From NCBI RefSeq assembly GCF_014486695.1, contig NZ_JACTAB010000001.1, positions 806,001 through 870,000 on the forward strand: 64,000 nucleotides of DNA. The letters are read 5' to 3'. A model generated the notes under the pieces. That model searched no databases, was not told where the DNA came from, and worked only from the letters and a program-made list of their open reading frames with translations. A program made the translations under genes and the position numbers. The first letter of the stretch is position 1. The number at the start of each line of letters is the position of its first letter. This document shows, piece after piece, positions 26,264 through 36,078 of the stretch. Source of the stretch: Flavobacterium buctense (GTDB lineage Bacteria > Bacteroidota > Bacteroidia > Flavobacteriales > Flavobacteriaceae).

Positions 26264-28816
26264 ATGGAATCAATGATGATTTATGTGCCGATAGTAATGG
26301 CATTAATTGGTTTGCTTTTTATGGCAATCAAAAGAAGTTGGGTTTTAAAACAAGACGCCGGTGATGGTAAGATGAAAGAGATTTCAGATTACATCTATGA
26401 AGGAGCCTTGGCTTTCTTAAAAGCGGAATACAGATTACTAGCCATCTTTGTTGTATTGGCGAGTGCAGTATTGGCCGGAATTTCTTTTGTTGTTCCTACA
26501 ACACACATATTAATTGTAGTAGCTTTTATTTTCGGAGCTTTCTTTTCGGCTTTAGCCGGAAATATGGGGATGAAAATTGCTACGAAAACTAACGTAAGAA
26601 CTACACAAGCAGCTCGTAGCAGTTTGCCACAAGCCTTGAAAGTTTCTTTCGGTGGTGGAACTGTAATGGGATTAGGAGTGGCCGGTTTAGCCGTTTTAGG
26701 GTTAACAGGTTTCTTCATTATTTTCTTCAATTACTTCATGAAAGGTGCTTGGACAACTACAGAAGACATGACTATCGTTTTAGAAACGTTAGCCGGTTTC
26801 TCTTTAGGAGCTGAGTCTATCGCTTTGTTTGCTCGTGTTGGTGGTGGTATTTATACCAAAGCGGCTGACGTTGGTGCCGACTTAGTAGGTAAAGTTGAAG
26901 CAGGAATCCCGGAAGATGATCCAAGAAATCCAGCTACAATTGCTGATAACGTTGGAGATAACGTAGGTGACGTTGCCGGAATGGGCGCCGATTTATTCGG
27001 TTCTTATGTAGCAACCGTTTTAGCTGCTATGGTTTTAGGGAACTACGTAATTAAAGACATGGGCGGAAAAATCGAAGACGCTTTTGGAGGTATCGGTCCA
27101 ATTTTATTGCCAATGGCCATCGCCGGTTTCGGAATCTTATTCTCAATCATCGGAACGATGTTAGTTAAAATATCAAGTGATGATGCAAAAGAAAAACAAG
27201 TACAAGGTGCGTTAAACGTTGGAAACTGGGTTTCTATCATCTTAACCGCTATCTCTTGTTTCTTCTTAGTACAATACATGTTACCAGAAGTAATGACTAT
27301 GGAATTCTTCGGTGAAGGAGCACAACAAATCTCATCCATGAGAGTATTCTACGCTACTATCGTTGGATTAGTGGTTGGTGGAGTTATCTCTTCTGTAACA
27401 GAATACTACACAGGTTTAGGTACAAAACCGGTTTTGGCTATCGTACAAAAATCTTCAACAGGTGCAGGAACTAACGTAATCGCCGGTTTAGCGACGGGTA
27501 TGATTTCTACATTCCCAACCGTATTATTATTCGCCGGTGCTATCTGGGCTTCTTATGCTTTTGCAGGTTTCTACGGGGTGGCTTTAGCAGCTTCTGCTAT
27601 GATGGCAACTACTGCAATGCAATTAGCAATCGACGCTTTCGGACCAATCTCTGACAACGCCGGTGGTATCGCTGAAATGAGTGAATTACCAAAAGAAGTT
27701 CGAACAAGAACAGACATTTTGGATTCAGTGGGTAACACAACTGCTGCAACAGGAAAAGGTTTCGCTATCGCTTCTGCAGCGTTGACTTCATTGGCCTTAT
27801 TTGCGGCGTATGTAACTTTTACAGGAATTGATGGTATCAATATCTTCAAAGCGCCTGTACTAGCTATGTTATTCGTTGGAGGTATGATTCCGGTTGTGTT
27901 CTCTGCTTTGGCAATGAATTCTGTTGGAAAAGCTGCAATGGACATGGTTTACGAAGTACGTCGTCAGTTCAAAGAAATTCCGGGTATCATGGAAGGTACA
28001 GGAAAACCGGAATACGGTAAATGTGTGGAAATTTCGACTAAAGCAGCTTTAAGAGAAATGATGTTGCCGGGCGTTTTAACTATCGGTTTCCCAATTGCAA
28101 TCGTATTATTAGGTAAATTAGTTTATGCTGATAACAACCAATTAATCGCTGAAATGTTGGGTGGTTATATGGCCGGAGTTACCGTTTCTGGTGTACTTTG
28201 GGCTGTGTTCCAAAATAACGCCGGTGGTGCTTGGGATAATGCTAAAAAATCTTTCGAAGCGGGTGTTGAAATCAACGGAGAAATGACATACAAAGGTTCT
28301 GATGCTCACAAAGCGGCCGTAACCGGAGATACTGTTGGTGATCCATTTAAAGATACTTCTGGTCCGTCAATGAACATCTTAATCAAATTAACTTGTTTGA
28401 TTGGATTGGTAATTGCTCCAATTTTAGGAGGTCATGAAGCTGGTGCTGCAGACATTAAAGCCATGAATTGCAATATGGAAATGAAAGGAATGGAAGGCAA
28501 ATGCGATATGAGCAAATGCAAAGACATGACTAAAGAAGAATGTGCTAAAATGTGCGATTCTTTAGGTTGTACACCTGAGCAAAAAGAAGCTTGTTTGTCA
28601 CACTACGGTGCTGACGGGAAATTCATCGCTGATAAAAAAGACTGTTGCGCAAAACCGGAAGTAGCTACAGCGACTAAAGATGTAAGAGTTGAAATTACCA
28701 ACAACAACGGTAAAGCAACAGCAACGGTAACTACTACAGTAGGCGGAACAGCAACTACTCAAAAATTTGAAGGTACAGAAGCAGAAGTAAAAGCTAAAGT
28801 GGACGCTTTGAAATAA
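26264..28816 (+). CDS. hppA: K+-dependent membrane-bound pyrophosphatase with a Cys/Met-rich C-terminal extension
   Basis: Ion-pumping pyrophosphatase that couples PPi hydrolysis to H+ or Na+ export across the inner membrane. From the ATG at 26264 it is 850 aa. The core has about 16 helices, the PPi site motif (ADVGADLVGKVEAGIPEDDP and DNVGDNVGDVAG) and GNTTAATGKG, where Ala rather than Lys marks the K+-dependent class. H+ versus Na+ cannot be decided here. After the last helix (LIGLVIAPILGGHEAG) an unusual tail of about 125 residues follows. Its first half has nine cysteines and many Met and Lys (for example KCDMSKCKDMTKEECAKMC); the second half is Thr/Val-rich. M-PPase termini face the periplasm. 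Confidence 0.95.
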   Translation: MESMMIYVPIVMALIGLLFMAIKRSWVLKQDAGDGKMKEISDYIYEGALAFLKAEYRLLAIFVVLASAVLAGISFVVPTTHILIVVAFIFGAFFSALAGNMGMKIATKTNVRTTQAARSSLPQALKVSFGGGTVMGLGVAGLAVLGLTGFFIIFFNYFMKGAWTTTEDMTIVLETLAGFSLGAESIALFARVGGGIYTKAADVGADLVGKVEAGIPEDDPRNPATIADNVGDNVGDVAGMGADLFGSYVATVLAAMVLGNYVIKDMGGKIEDAFGGIGPILLPMAIAGFGILFSIIGTMLVKISSDDAKEKQVQGALNVGNWVSIILTAISCFFLVQYMLPEVMTMEFFGEGAQQISSMRVFYATIVGLVVGGVISSVTEYYTGLGTKPVLAIVQKSSTGAGTNVIAGLATGMISTFPTVLLFAGAIWASYAFAGFYGVALAASAMMATTAMQLAIDAFGPISDNAGGIAEMSELPKEVRTRTDILDSVGNTTAATGKGFAIASAALTSLALFAAYVTFTGIDGINIFKAPVLAMLFVGGMIPVVFSALAMNSVGKAAMDMVYEVRRQFKEIPGIMEGTGKPEYGKCVEISTKAALREMMLPGVLTIGFPIAIVLLGKLVYADNNQLIAEMLGGYMAGVTVSGVLWAVFQNNAGGAWDNAKKSFEAGVEINGEMTYKGSDAHKAAVTGDTVGDPFKDTSGPSMNILIKLTCLIGLVIAPILGGHEAGAADIKAMNCNMEMKGMEGKCDMSKCKDMTKEECAKMCDSLGCTPEQKEACLSHYGADGKFIADKKDCCAKPEVATATKDVRVEITNNNGKATATVTTTVGGTATTQKFEGTEAEVKAKVDALK

Positions 28817-28840
28817 TCGCAAGATTTTAATATAAGAAAG

Positions 28841-28868
28841 ATGCCTCGCAATTGCGGGGCATTTTTTT
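28841..28868 (+). terminator. Terminator of hppA
   Basis: Stem ATGCCTCGCA / TGCGGGGCAT followed by a T-run. The GH20 gene starts 40 nt later. Confidence 0.9.
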
Positions 28869-28908
28869 GTCTTTTTTGTGTAAATTAGCCAATACAAACA
28901 CAACTTCC

Positions 28909-31173
28909 ATGACTTATAGATTGACTGTATTTTTGGTACTGCTTTTCAATATTACCTTTTCGCAAAATCCATTGCCTTTAATTCCGCAACCCGAATCGAT
29001 TGAAATTCGAAAAGGACATTTTGTTTTAAATAAAGAAACAGTAATTCAGGCTGATGAAAATTCGTTTGAAGCACAATATTTGCAACAAGCCATAAAACAG
29101 CAAACGGGTTTACTATTAGCCATTGTTGCAAAATCAAATGTAGATTCTAAAATCATTTTGAAAGAAATGTACCCGATTGATCCTTATTGGAGCAAGGAAA
29201 GATATAATATTAACATTTCACCCACAGAAGTAATTATAACAGCTCCTTTCAATCATGGTTTTTTTACCGGAATCCAAACCTTACTTCAGTTGGTTCCAAT
29301 TGATAAAAATGAAACGTTTGTTTTGCCTTGTCTAAATATTTTTGACCAACCCAAATACGCCTGGCGAGGCATGCATCTCGATTGCGCCCGACATTTCTTC
29401 TCCCTAGATTTTGTCAAAAAGTATATCGATTACCTGGCTATGTACAAGTTCAATACCTTTCATTGGCACTTAACCGATGACCAAGGTTGGCGCATCGAAA
29501 TCAAACAATATCCTAAACTAACAGAAGTCGGAGCCTGGCGAAACGGTTCCATGATTGGCCATTACAACGAACAAAAATACGACGACAAACGTTACGGTGG
29601 ATTTTACACCCAAGACCAAATCAAAGAAGTTGTAGCTTATGCAAAACAACGTCATATTACAGTAGTTCCCGAAATCGAAATGCCGGGCCATGCCGTAGCC
29701 GCTTTGGCTGCTTATCCACAATATTCTTGTACCGGCGGACCATTTGAAGTGGGCAAACAATGGGGTGTTTTAGACGATGTGTTTTGTCCCAAAGACGAAA
29801 CGTTTACTTTTCTGGAAAATATTTTAAGCGAAGTGATGGCGCTATTTCCATCACAATACATTCATATTGGCGGAGATGAATGCCCGAAAACGCGTTGGAA
29901 AAACTGCCCGCATTGTCAAAATTTAATGAAAGAAAAAGGACTAAAAGACGAACACGAACTCCAAAGTTATTTCATCCAAAGAATTGAAAAATTTGTCAAT
30001 GCCAAAGGCCGAAAAATCATCGGTTGGGACGAAATCCTAGAAGGCGGTTTAGCTCCAAATGCTGCCGTAATGAGTTGGCGTGGCACTGAAGGCGGAATCG
30101 CAGCCGCAAAACAAAAACATTTCGTCGTAATGACTCCCGGTTCGCATTGTTATTTCGACCATTATCAAGGTGACCCAAAAAATGAACCATTGGCCATTGG
30201 CGGTTATACTCCCGTAGAAAAGGTGTATGCATTCAACCCCATTCCAAATGAACTATCCAACGAAGAATCAAAATACATTTTGGGTGCCCAAGCTAATGTT
30301 TGGACAGAATATATCGATACACCCGAACAAGTGGAATACATGATTTTTCCTCGAATGTTGGCGCTTTCCGAAGTGCTTTGGGGAACTTCCAATCCCCAGA
30401 AATACGCCGATTTCCAAAACCGAATGATACAGCAGTTTCCAACATTAGACAAAAAGGGAATCAATTACAGCAAAGCCATTTTCGAAATCACTACGAAAGT
30501 TAACCCGTCAACTGATGGTATTTTATTCGAATTAAACTCGGCCAATGATGCCAAAAAAATCAAATATACTACGGATGGAACGGACCCAACTATAAGCTCT
30601 AACGCATACGCCAATCCAATCGCAATTACTAAAAGTCAAACCATTAAAGCGGCTTATTTTGAAAGCGGGAAACAACAAAGCGCTACCATCGAACAAGCCT
30701 TTAATTTAAACAAAGCCACCGGAAAGAAAGTTACTTTGGTCAATTTGCCACACGAAAATTACAGCAACGGCGGTGCTTTCACCTTGGTAAACGGCATTTC
30801 AGCCAGTCGCGGTAAATTGGGTAAAGATTGGTTAGGTTTTTCAGGAAAAGATATGAATGCTACTATTGATTTAGGGAAATCGGAACCAATTAATAAAGTC
30901 AGTATCAGCGTGCTGGAAAGCCAAGGCAGCTGGATTTATTATCCAAAAGAAATAGCAATATTGGTCTCCAATGACGGACAGAATTTTCAAAGCATACACC
31001 AACTTTCTTTAGCCGAAATCAAAGAAGTAAAAGGAACAGTTGCCGTGAATTTTAAATCTCAAAATGCTCAATATATCAAAGTAATCGCCACCAATCTCGG
31101 TAAAATCTCCGAAGGAAATCCCGGCGCCGGTTCCGATGCTTGGTTGTTTGTGGATGAAATCGGTATTGAATAA
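28909..31173 (+). CDS. GH20 beta-N-acetylhexosaminidase
   Basis: Exported or lipoprotein-like hexosaminidase (754 aa from the ATG at 28909, signal peptide ending near FSQN) that removes terminal GlcNAc/GalNAc. Order: GH20b domain (about 25-150), GH20 barrel with WRGMHLDCARHFF, FHWHLTDDQGWRIEIK and the catalytic pair D323-E324 in HIGGDECPKTRW. A chitobiase-like immunoglobulin-fold piece (TTDGTDPTISSNAYANP) and a C-terminal F5/8-type-C-like domain follow. It heads a four-gene run (hexosaminidase, glycosylasparaginase, CutC, mannosidase) that together would take apart N-linked glycans. Confidence 0.95.
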   Translation: MTYRLTVFLVLLFNITFSQNPLPLIPQPESIEIRKGHFVLNKETVIQADENSFEAQYLQQAIKQQTGLLLAIVAKSNVDSKIILKEMYPIDPYWSKERYNINISPTEVIITAPFNHGFFTGIQTLLQLVPIDKNETFVLPCLNIFDQPKYAWRGMHLDCARHFFSLDFVKKYIDYLAMYKFNTFHWHLTDDQGWRIEIKQYPKLTEVGAWRNGSMIGHYNEQKYDDKRYGGFYTQDQIKEVVAYAKQRHITVVPEIEMPGHAVAALAAYPQYSCTGGPFEVGKQWGVLDDVFCPKDETFTFLENILSEVMALFPSQYIHIGGDECPKTRWKNCPHCQNLMKEKGLKDEHELQSYFIQRIEKFVNAKGRKIIGWDEILEGGLAPNAAVMSWRGTEGGIAAAKQKHFVVMTPGSHCYFDHYQGDPKNEPLAIGGYTPVEKVYAFNPIPNELSNEESKYILGAQANVWTEYIDTPEQVEYMIFPRMLALSEVLWGTSNPQKYADFQNRMIQQFPTLDKKGINYSKAIFEITTKVNPSTDGILFELNSANDAKKIKYTTDGTDPTISSNAYANPIAITKSQTIKAAYFESGKQQSATIEQAFNLNKATGKKVTLVNLPHENYSNGGAFTLVNGISASRGKLGKDWLGFSGKDMNATIDLGKSEPINKVSISVLESQGSWIYYPKEIAILVSNDGQNFQSIHQLSLAEIKEVKGTVAVNFKSQNAQYIKVIATNLGKISEGNPGAGSDAWLFVDEIGIE

Positions 31174-31186
31174 AAATATAAAGGTT

Positions 31187-32179
31187 ATGTCAAATCGCAG
31201 AAATTTTATCAAAACAGCCGCAGCCGGTTCAGTGGCTTTGGCATTGCAATCGTTTACTTCTAAAGAAGATAATTCGGCCAAGTCAAAAGGCAAAGCCAAT
31301 AAGCCTATCGTGCTTTCTACTTGGAATTTTGGTGTAAAAGCCAATGGCGCTGCGTGGGAAGTTTTAAAGAATAACGGTCGCGCGCTCGATGCCGTTGAAG
31401 CCGGTGTGAAGATTCCGGAAGGCGACCCAACAGAAAGAAGCGTAGGCTATGGAGGGCGACCTGACCGAGACGGACGAGTAACGCTCGACGCTTGTATCAT
31501 GGACGAGTTTGCCAATATCGGTTCGGTAGCGGCTTTGGAGCACATCAAACATCCAATTTCTGTCGCAAGAATGGTGATGGAAAAAACGCCACATGTAATG
31601 TTAGTAGGTGACGGCGCTCTGCAGTTTGCCTTGGCTCAAGGATTCAAAAAAGAAAATCTCCTAGTAGAAGCTTCCGAAAAAGAATGGAAGGAATGGCTCA
31701 AAACCAGTCAGTACAAACCCATTGCTAATATCGAAAACCACGATACGATTGGCATGATAGCCTTGGATGTTCACGGAAATTTGTCCGGAGCCTGTACTAC
31801 GAGCGGAATGGCGTTCAAAATGCACGGTCGGGTAGGTGATTCCCCTATTATCGGTGCCGGTTTGTATGTCGATAACGAAATCGGAGCTGCCACCGCCACC
31901 GGTCATGGCGAAGAAGTCATCAGAATTGCCGGTTGCCATTTGGTAGTCGAATTAATGCGTCAAGGAAAATCACCGCAAGTTGCCTGTGAAGAAGCCGTTT
32001 CACGCATCGTAAAACTGACCAAAAACAGAAACAAAAACTTAAAAGACATTCAAGTAGGTTTTATTGCTTTAGACAAACAAGGCAATTATGGCTCGTATTG
32101 CATTCAAGGCGGATTTAACTATGCGGTAAACGACAATTCCGGAAACAAATTAATTGATTCTGATTATTTCCTCAAGTAA
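31187..32179 (+). CDS. N4-(beta-N-acetylglucosaminyl)-L-asparaginase (Tat-type signal)
   Basis: Ntn-hydrolase of the glycosylasparaginase type, which cleaves the GlcNAc-Asn bond joining N-glycan to protein. The 330-aa product (ATG at 31187, preceded by AAGG) starts with a twin-arginine signal, NRRNFIKTAAAGSVALAL. The autoproteolysis site is NHDTIGM with Thr187 as the new N-terminal nucleophile. RVGDSPIIGAG and ATATGHGEEVIR complete the active site. It lies 13 nt after the GH20 gene, and its stop overlaps the cutC start (TAATG). A plain isoaspartyl peptidase is the main alternative. Confidence 0.93.
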   Translation: MSNRRNFIKTAAAGSVALALQSFTSKEDNSAKSKGKANKPIVLSTWNFGVKANGAAWEVLKNNGRALDAVEAGVKIPEGDPTERSVGYGGRPDRDGRVTLDACIMDEFANIGSVAALEHIKHPISVARMVMEKTPHVMLVGDGALQFALAQGFKKENLLVEASEKEWKEWLKTSQYKPIANIENHDTIGMIALDVHGNLSGACTTSGMAFKMHGRVGDSPIIGAGLYVDNEIGAATATGHGEEVIRIAGCHLVVELMRQGKSPQVACEEAVSRIVKLTKNRNKNLKDIQVGFIALDKQGNYGSYCIQGGFNYAVNDNSGNKLIDSDYFLK

Positions 32180-32847
32180 TGGCTAAACTCGAAATCGCTT
32201 GCTTTAATTTGGAATCAGCACTTATCGCCCAACAAAATGGAGCCGATAGAGTGGAACTTTGTGCCGAAATTGAAATGGGCGGAACCACAACCGATTTTGA
32301 AATCATTCAACAGGCAAGAGAGAATTTAACCCTCGATTTGTATGTGATGATTCGACCGCGTGGTGGCAATTTTGTTTATTCTGATGAAGAGTTTCAGCAA
32401 ATGCAAAAGAATATTTTAGCCGTAAAAGAATTGAAAGTTAACGGTTTTGTTTTTGGGATTTTGAAGGAAGACAACACTATTAATTCAGAACAAAATAGAG
32501 CTTTGGTTGATTTGGCCAAACCATTTCCGTGTACGTTTCACCGCGCGTTTGACGAAGTACAACATCCTTTTGAGGCTTTGGAACAACTCATCGACTGCGG
32601 TTTTAAAACGATTTTAACGTCGGGTCAAGCCCAAAATGTAACGGAAGGCATGAACCGTTTAACCGAATTAGTTTCGAAAGCCAATAACCGAATCACAATC
32701 ATGCCCGGCGGTGGTTTACGTTCAACGAATATTGAAGTCATCCAACAAAAGACTAAAGCGATTTTTTATCATTCTTCGGCGATAACTGATGGTAGTGAAA
32801 CGGCTTCTGCTACTGAAGTTCAAGCCTTAAAATCTAAACTCCAATGA
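32179..32847 (+). CDS. cutC: CutC family protein (PF03932)
   Basis: A 222-aa TIM-barrel protein: LEIACFNLESALIAQQNGADRVELCAEIEMGGTTTD at the N-terminus, MIRPRGGNFVYSD, CTFHRAFDEV and IMPGGGLRSTN are family hallmarks. CutC is named for copper homeostasis in E. coli, but that role is disputed. Here it is translationally coupled on both sides (TAATG with the glycosylasparaginase, ATGA with the mannosidase) inside a glycan-degradation operon, which suggests a part in glycan or sugar metabolism rather than copper. No signal peptide; cytoplasmic. Confidence 0.9.
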   Translation: MAKLEIACFNLESALIAQQNGADRVELCAEIEMGGTTTDFEIIQQARENLTLDLYVMIRPRGGNFVYSDEEFQQMQKNILAVKELKVNGFVFGILKEDNTINSEQNRALVDLAKPFPCTFHRAFDEVQHPFEALEQLIDCGFKTILTSGQAQNVTEGMNRLTELVSKANNRITIMPGGGLRSTNIEVIQQKTKAIFYHSSAITDGSETASATEVQALKSKLQ

Positions 32848-35330
32848 GAAAATTGTGGTTGACATTCGTAATCGTTTTTTTGTGGCCAATGGTACTTTGG
32901 GCACAAAATACCGAACGCAATTTAAGTTCCGAAAAATGGCAATTCAAAAGCGTCCATAACGATAAATACAAATGGTTTCCAGCCAAAGTTCCCGGAACGG
33001 TACACACCGATTTGTTGGCTAATAAACTCATTTCCGATCCTTTTTTTGGTGCCAATGAAAAGCAGTTGCAATGGATTGAAAACGAAGATTGGCAATACCA
33101 AACGACTTTCAAACTTTCCAAAGAAGAACTGAATCATCAAAATGCCATTTTACAATTCGATGGTTTAGACACTTTTGCGGAAGTCACATTAAACGGAACC
33201 AAAATTCTCACCGCCAACAATATGTTCCGAACATGGAAAGTAGATGTGAAAAAGCTGTTGAAAATTGGCCAAAACAAACTCGAAATCACCTTTGCTTCCG
33301 CCGTTAAAAAAGGTAAAGAAGAAGCTAAAAAACTAACTTACACTTTACCCGGAGACGAAAAAATATTCACCCGAAAAGCGCAATATCATTTCGGTTGGGA
33401 TTGGGGACCAAGATTCGTCACCGCTGGAATTTACAAGAAAGTAGCGCTCTATTTTTGGGATAATGTTCAGATAACCCATATCAAAACCAATCAGGATTTG
33501 ACGAATAAAGATGTGGCGAAAGTTGAGTTTACTCTCGAAATAAACAGTGCTAATGCTTCTCAATATGAATTAAAAATCAATGAGAAATCGGAATTCCTTC
33601 CACTTAAAAAAGGGAAAAATAACCTGACTTTGTTTTACGAAATTTCGAATCCAAAATTGTGGTGGCCCAACGGCTTAGGCAAAGCACATTTGTATCCGTT
33701 TGAAATTAGTTTAGTTCAAAATAATGCAATTATAGATTCCAAAAAACTAAACATCGGCCTACGCACAATTGAACTGGTTCAAGAGAAAGATGAAATTGGG
33801 AAGAGCTTTTATTTTAAAGTGAACGGAAAACCGGTATTTATGAAAGGCGCTAACGTCATTCCTCCCGATAGTTTTTTACCCAGAGCAACCGATTTGGATT
33901 ATAAATCAATTGTCAAAAATGCCGTCGTTGCGAATATGAATATGCTCCGAGTTTGGGGTGGAGGCGTTTATGCTGAAGATGTTTTTTATGACGAATGTGA
34001 TAAAAACGGCATTTTAGTGTGGCAGGATTTTATGTTTGCTTGCGCGATGTATCCCGGAGATGAAGCCTTTTTAGCCAACGTAAAACAGGAAGTCATCGAC
34101 AATGTAACCCGTTTGCAAAACCATCCGAGTATAGCGCTTTGGTGCGGCAATAATGAAAATGACGAAGGCTGGCACAATTGGGGTTGGCAAAAACAATACA
34201 ACTATTCGGAGCAAGATTCGACTAAAATTTGGGCCGATTACCAAAAGCTGTTTCACGACTTAATTCCGAAAACTTTAGACGGTTTATTAGCTAAAAACGA
34301 GAACCGTTATTGGCCGTCATCGCCTTCTATTGGTTGGGGAAGAAAGGAAAGTTTACTTAGTGGCGATGCCCATTATTGGGGCGTTTGGTGGGGAATGGAA
34401 CCGTTTGAGATGTATCAAAAAAAAGTCGGACGTTTTATGAGTGAATATGGTTTTCAAAGCATGCCGGATATTAAGACGTTTCAGGCTTTCGCCCAAAGTG
34501 ACGAACTCAACTTTAATTCGGAAGCGGTCAAAAATCACCAAAAACACCCAACGGGTTACAAAACCATCAACGAGTATATGGCGCGAGATTACCAAGTGCC
34601 AACGAATTTTGAAGACTATATTTACGTTTCCCAAGTACTTCAAGCCGAAGGCATGAAAATCGCTATTGAGGCCCATCGAACCGACCCAAAATGCATGGGA
34701 ACTTTATTTTGGCAAGGCAATGATTGTTGGCCCGTGACTTCCTGGAGTTCGGTGGATTATTATGGAAGATGGAAAGCTTTTCAATACCAGGCGAAGCGAA
34801 GTTTTGAGGATTTGTTGATTTCCATTAAGGAAAATGAAGTCAATTATGAAATTTATTTGGTTAGTGAAGCTTCTCACTCCGACAAAGTAAGGTTTGAAAT
34901 TGAATTATTGGATTTTTACGGAAAGCTAGTGGAAAAAGATGAAGTAGAATTTGATATTACGGCCGATACAAGAGATTTGTTTGTAGCGCTTCCAAAAGAG
35001 AATTACAGCGATAATAATTTAAAGGAGTTAGTCTTGTCGGTATCTTGTATATTACAAAATGGTAAAAAAGCAAATGCGCTATATTACTTTGTCAAATCCA
35101 AAGACTTACAATTAACCAAACCCAAGATTCAAATTACCAAGCTTGATGAGCAGACTTATGAAATATTTTCTGATGTCTTGGCCAAAAATGTTTTTCTATC
35201 TTCGGAAGAAGAGACTTTTTTTAGTGATAATTATTTTGATATTTTGCCGGGACAAAAAGTGGAAATTAAATTGTCTAAACCGGTGAAAGAGGTTCGTGTA
35301 AAATCGCTTTTTGAGGTTATTAAAAACTGA
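32844..35330 (+). CDS. GH2 beta-mannosidase
   Basis: An 828-aa exported enzyme (signal peptide to about WAQN, residue 22) of glycoside hydrolase family 2, most like beta-mannosidases that remove the core beta-mannose of N-glycans. It has a jelly-roll sugar-binding domain, an Ig-like domain, then the barrel. The acid/base Glu is in LWCGNNENDEGW and the nucleophile Glu in GRFMSEYGFQS. The substrate loop WWPNGLGKAHLYPFEI is typical of the mannosidase branch. Start overlaps the cutC stop (ATGA). A dispersed hairpin repeat follows it and may terminate the operon. Confidence 0.93.
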   Translation: MRKLWLTFVIVFLWPMVLWAQNTERNLSSEKWQFKSVHNDKYKWFPAKVPGTVHTDLLANKLISDPFFGANEKQLQWIENEDWQYQTTFKLSKEELNHQNAILQFDGLDTFAEVTLNGTKILTANNMFRTWKVDVKKLLKIGQNKLEITFASAVKKGKEEAKKLTYTLPGDEKIFTRKAQYHFGWDWGPRFVTAGIYKKVALYFWDNVQITHIKTNQDLTNKDVAKVEFTLEINSANASQYELKINEKSEFLPLKKGKNNLTLFYEISNPKLWWPNGLGKAHLYPFEISLVQNNAIIDSKKLNIGLRTIELVQEKDEIGKSFYFKVNGKPVFMKGANVIPPDSFLPRATDLDYKSIVKNAVVANMNMLRVWGGGVYAEDVFYDECDKNGILVWQDFMFACAMYPGDEAFLANVKQEVIDNVTRLQNHPSIALWCGNNENDEGWHNWGWQKQYNYSEQDSTKIWADYQKLFHDLIPKTLDGLLAKNENRYWPSSPSIGWGRKESLLSGDAHYWGVWWGMEPFEMYQKKVGRFMSEYGFQSMPDIKTFQAFAQSDELNFNSEAVKNHQKHPTGYKTINEYMARDYQVPTNFEDYIYVSQVLQAEGMKIAIEAHRTDPKCMGTLFWQGNDCWPVTSWSSVDYYGRWKAFQYQAKRSFEDLLISIKENEVNYEIYLVSEASHSDKVRFEIELLDFYGKLVEKDEVEFDITADTRDLFVALPKENYSDNNLKELVLSVSCILQNGKKANALYYFVKSKDLQLTKPKIQITKLDEQTYEIFSDVLAKNVFLSSEEETFFSDNYFDILPGQKVEIKLSKPVKEVRVKSLFEVIKN

Positions 35331-35335
35331 TTTTG

Positions 35336-35458
35336 AAAAAGACAAAACCTAAATAGCCCCGATAGTAATGAAAACAAAAATGTCCCGATTTATCGGGACA
35401 TTTTGTTGTAATGTATAGCGGGAAAATGGATTGCAAAAATGCCCAAGCCATTCGCTCC
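35336..35458 (+). repeat. Dispersed hairpin repeat, copy B
   Basis: Left flank AAAGACAAAACCTAAATAGC continuing into CCCGAT, central 13-bp hairpin AAAATGTCCCGAT / ATCGGGACATTTT (35377-35404), right flank AGCGGGAAAATGGATTGCAA with ATGCCC and TTCGCTCC. It lies just after the mannosidase stop, in its direction. Confidence 0.85.
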
Positions 35459-35463
35459 TTATT

Positions 35464-36078
35464 TTAAAACAACCCGTTAATCTCCGCGTCAATTCTATTA
35501 ATAATCATTCCTAAATCCTCCGGATTGTTTACAAAATCAACATTATCAACATCAATAATCAATAATTTTCCTTTGTCGTAAGTCGTAATCCAAGCTTCGT
35601 AGCGCTCGTTCAATCGGCTCAAATAGTCAATGGAAATAGTGTTTTCGTAATCGCGACCGCGTTTGTGAATTTGGGAAACCAAATTAGGAATGGAACTTCT
35701 CAAATAAATCAACAAATCAGGCGCGCCAACTAAACCTTCCATCAATTCAAAAAGTGAAGTATAATTTTGGAAATCACGGTTGGTCATTAAGCCCATCGCA
35801 TGTAAGTTGGGTGCAAAAATATGTGCGTCTTCATAAATCGTTCGATCCTGAATGATATTTTTGCCGCTTTCGCGAATTTGTAATACTTGACGAAAACGCG
35901 AATTCAAGAAATAAATTTGCAAGTTAAAACTCCAGCGTTCCATTTGGTGATAGAAATCATCCAAATACGGATTGTCAACCACATCTTCAAAATGAGGTTC
36001 CCACTTGAAATGTTTGGCTAAAAATCGGGTTAAAGTAGTCTTTCCTGCTCCTATATTTCCTGCTACTGCTATGTGCAT
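35464..36078 (-). CDS. Deoxynucleoside kinase
   Basis: Phosphorylates deoxynucleosides for nucleotide salvage. The 204-aa protein has the P-loop GNIGAGKTT at 7-15, EDVVDNPYLDDFY (the catalytic Glu and substrate region), the DRT(I)YEDAHIF motif with the catalytic DR(S/T) triplet, and the LID-type segment HKRGRDYENTISIDYL. This is the dNK/dGK/dAK family; the preferred base cannot be told from sequence. It overlaps the upstream gene in a TAATG junction. Confidence 0.92.
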   Translation of the reverse strand: MHIAVAGNIGAGKTTLTRFLAKHFKWEPHFEDVVDNPYLDDFYHQMERWSFNLQIYFLNSRFRQVLQIRESGKNIIQDRTIYEDAHIFAPNLHAMGLMTNRDFQNYTSLFELMEGLVGAPDLLIYLRSSIPNLVSQIHKRGRDYENTISIDYLSRLNERYEAWITTYDKGKLLIIDVDNVDFVNNPEDLGMIINRIDAEINGLF

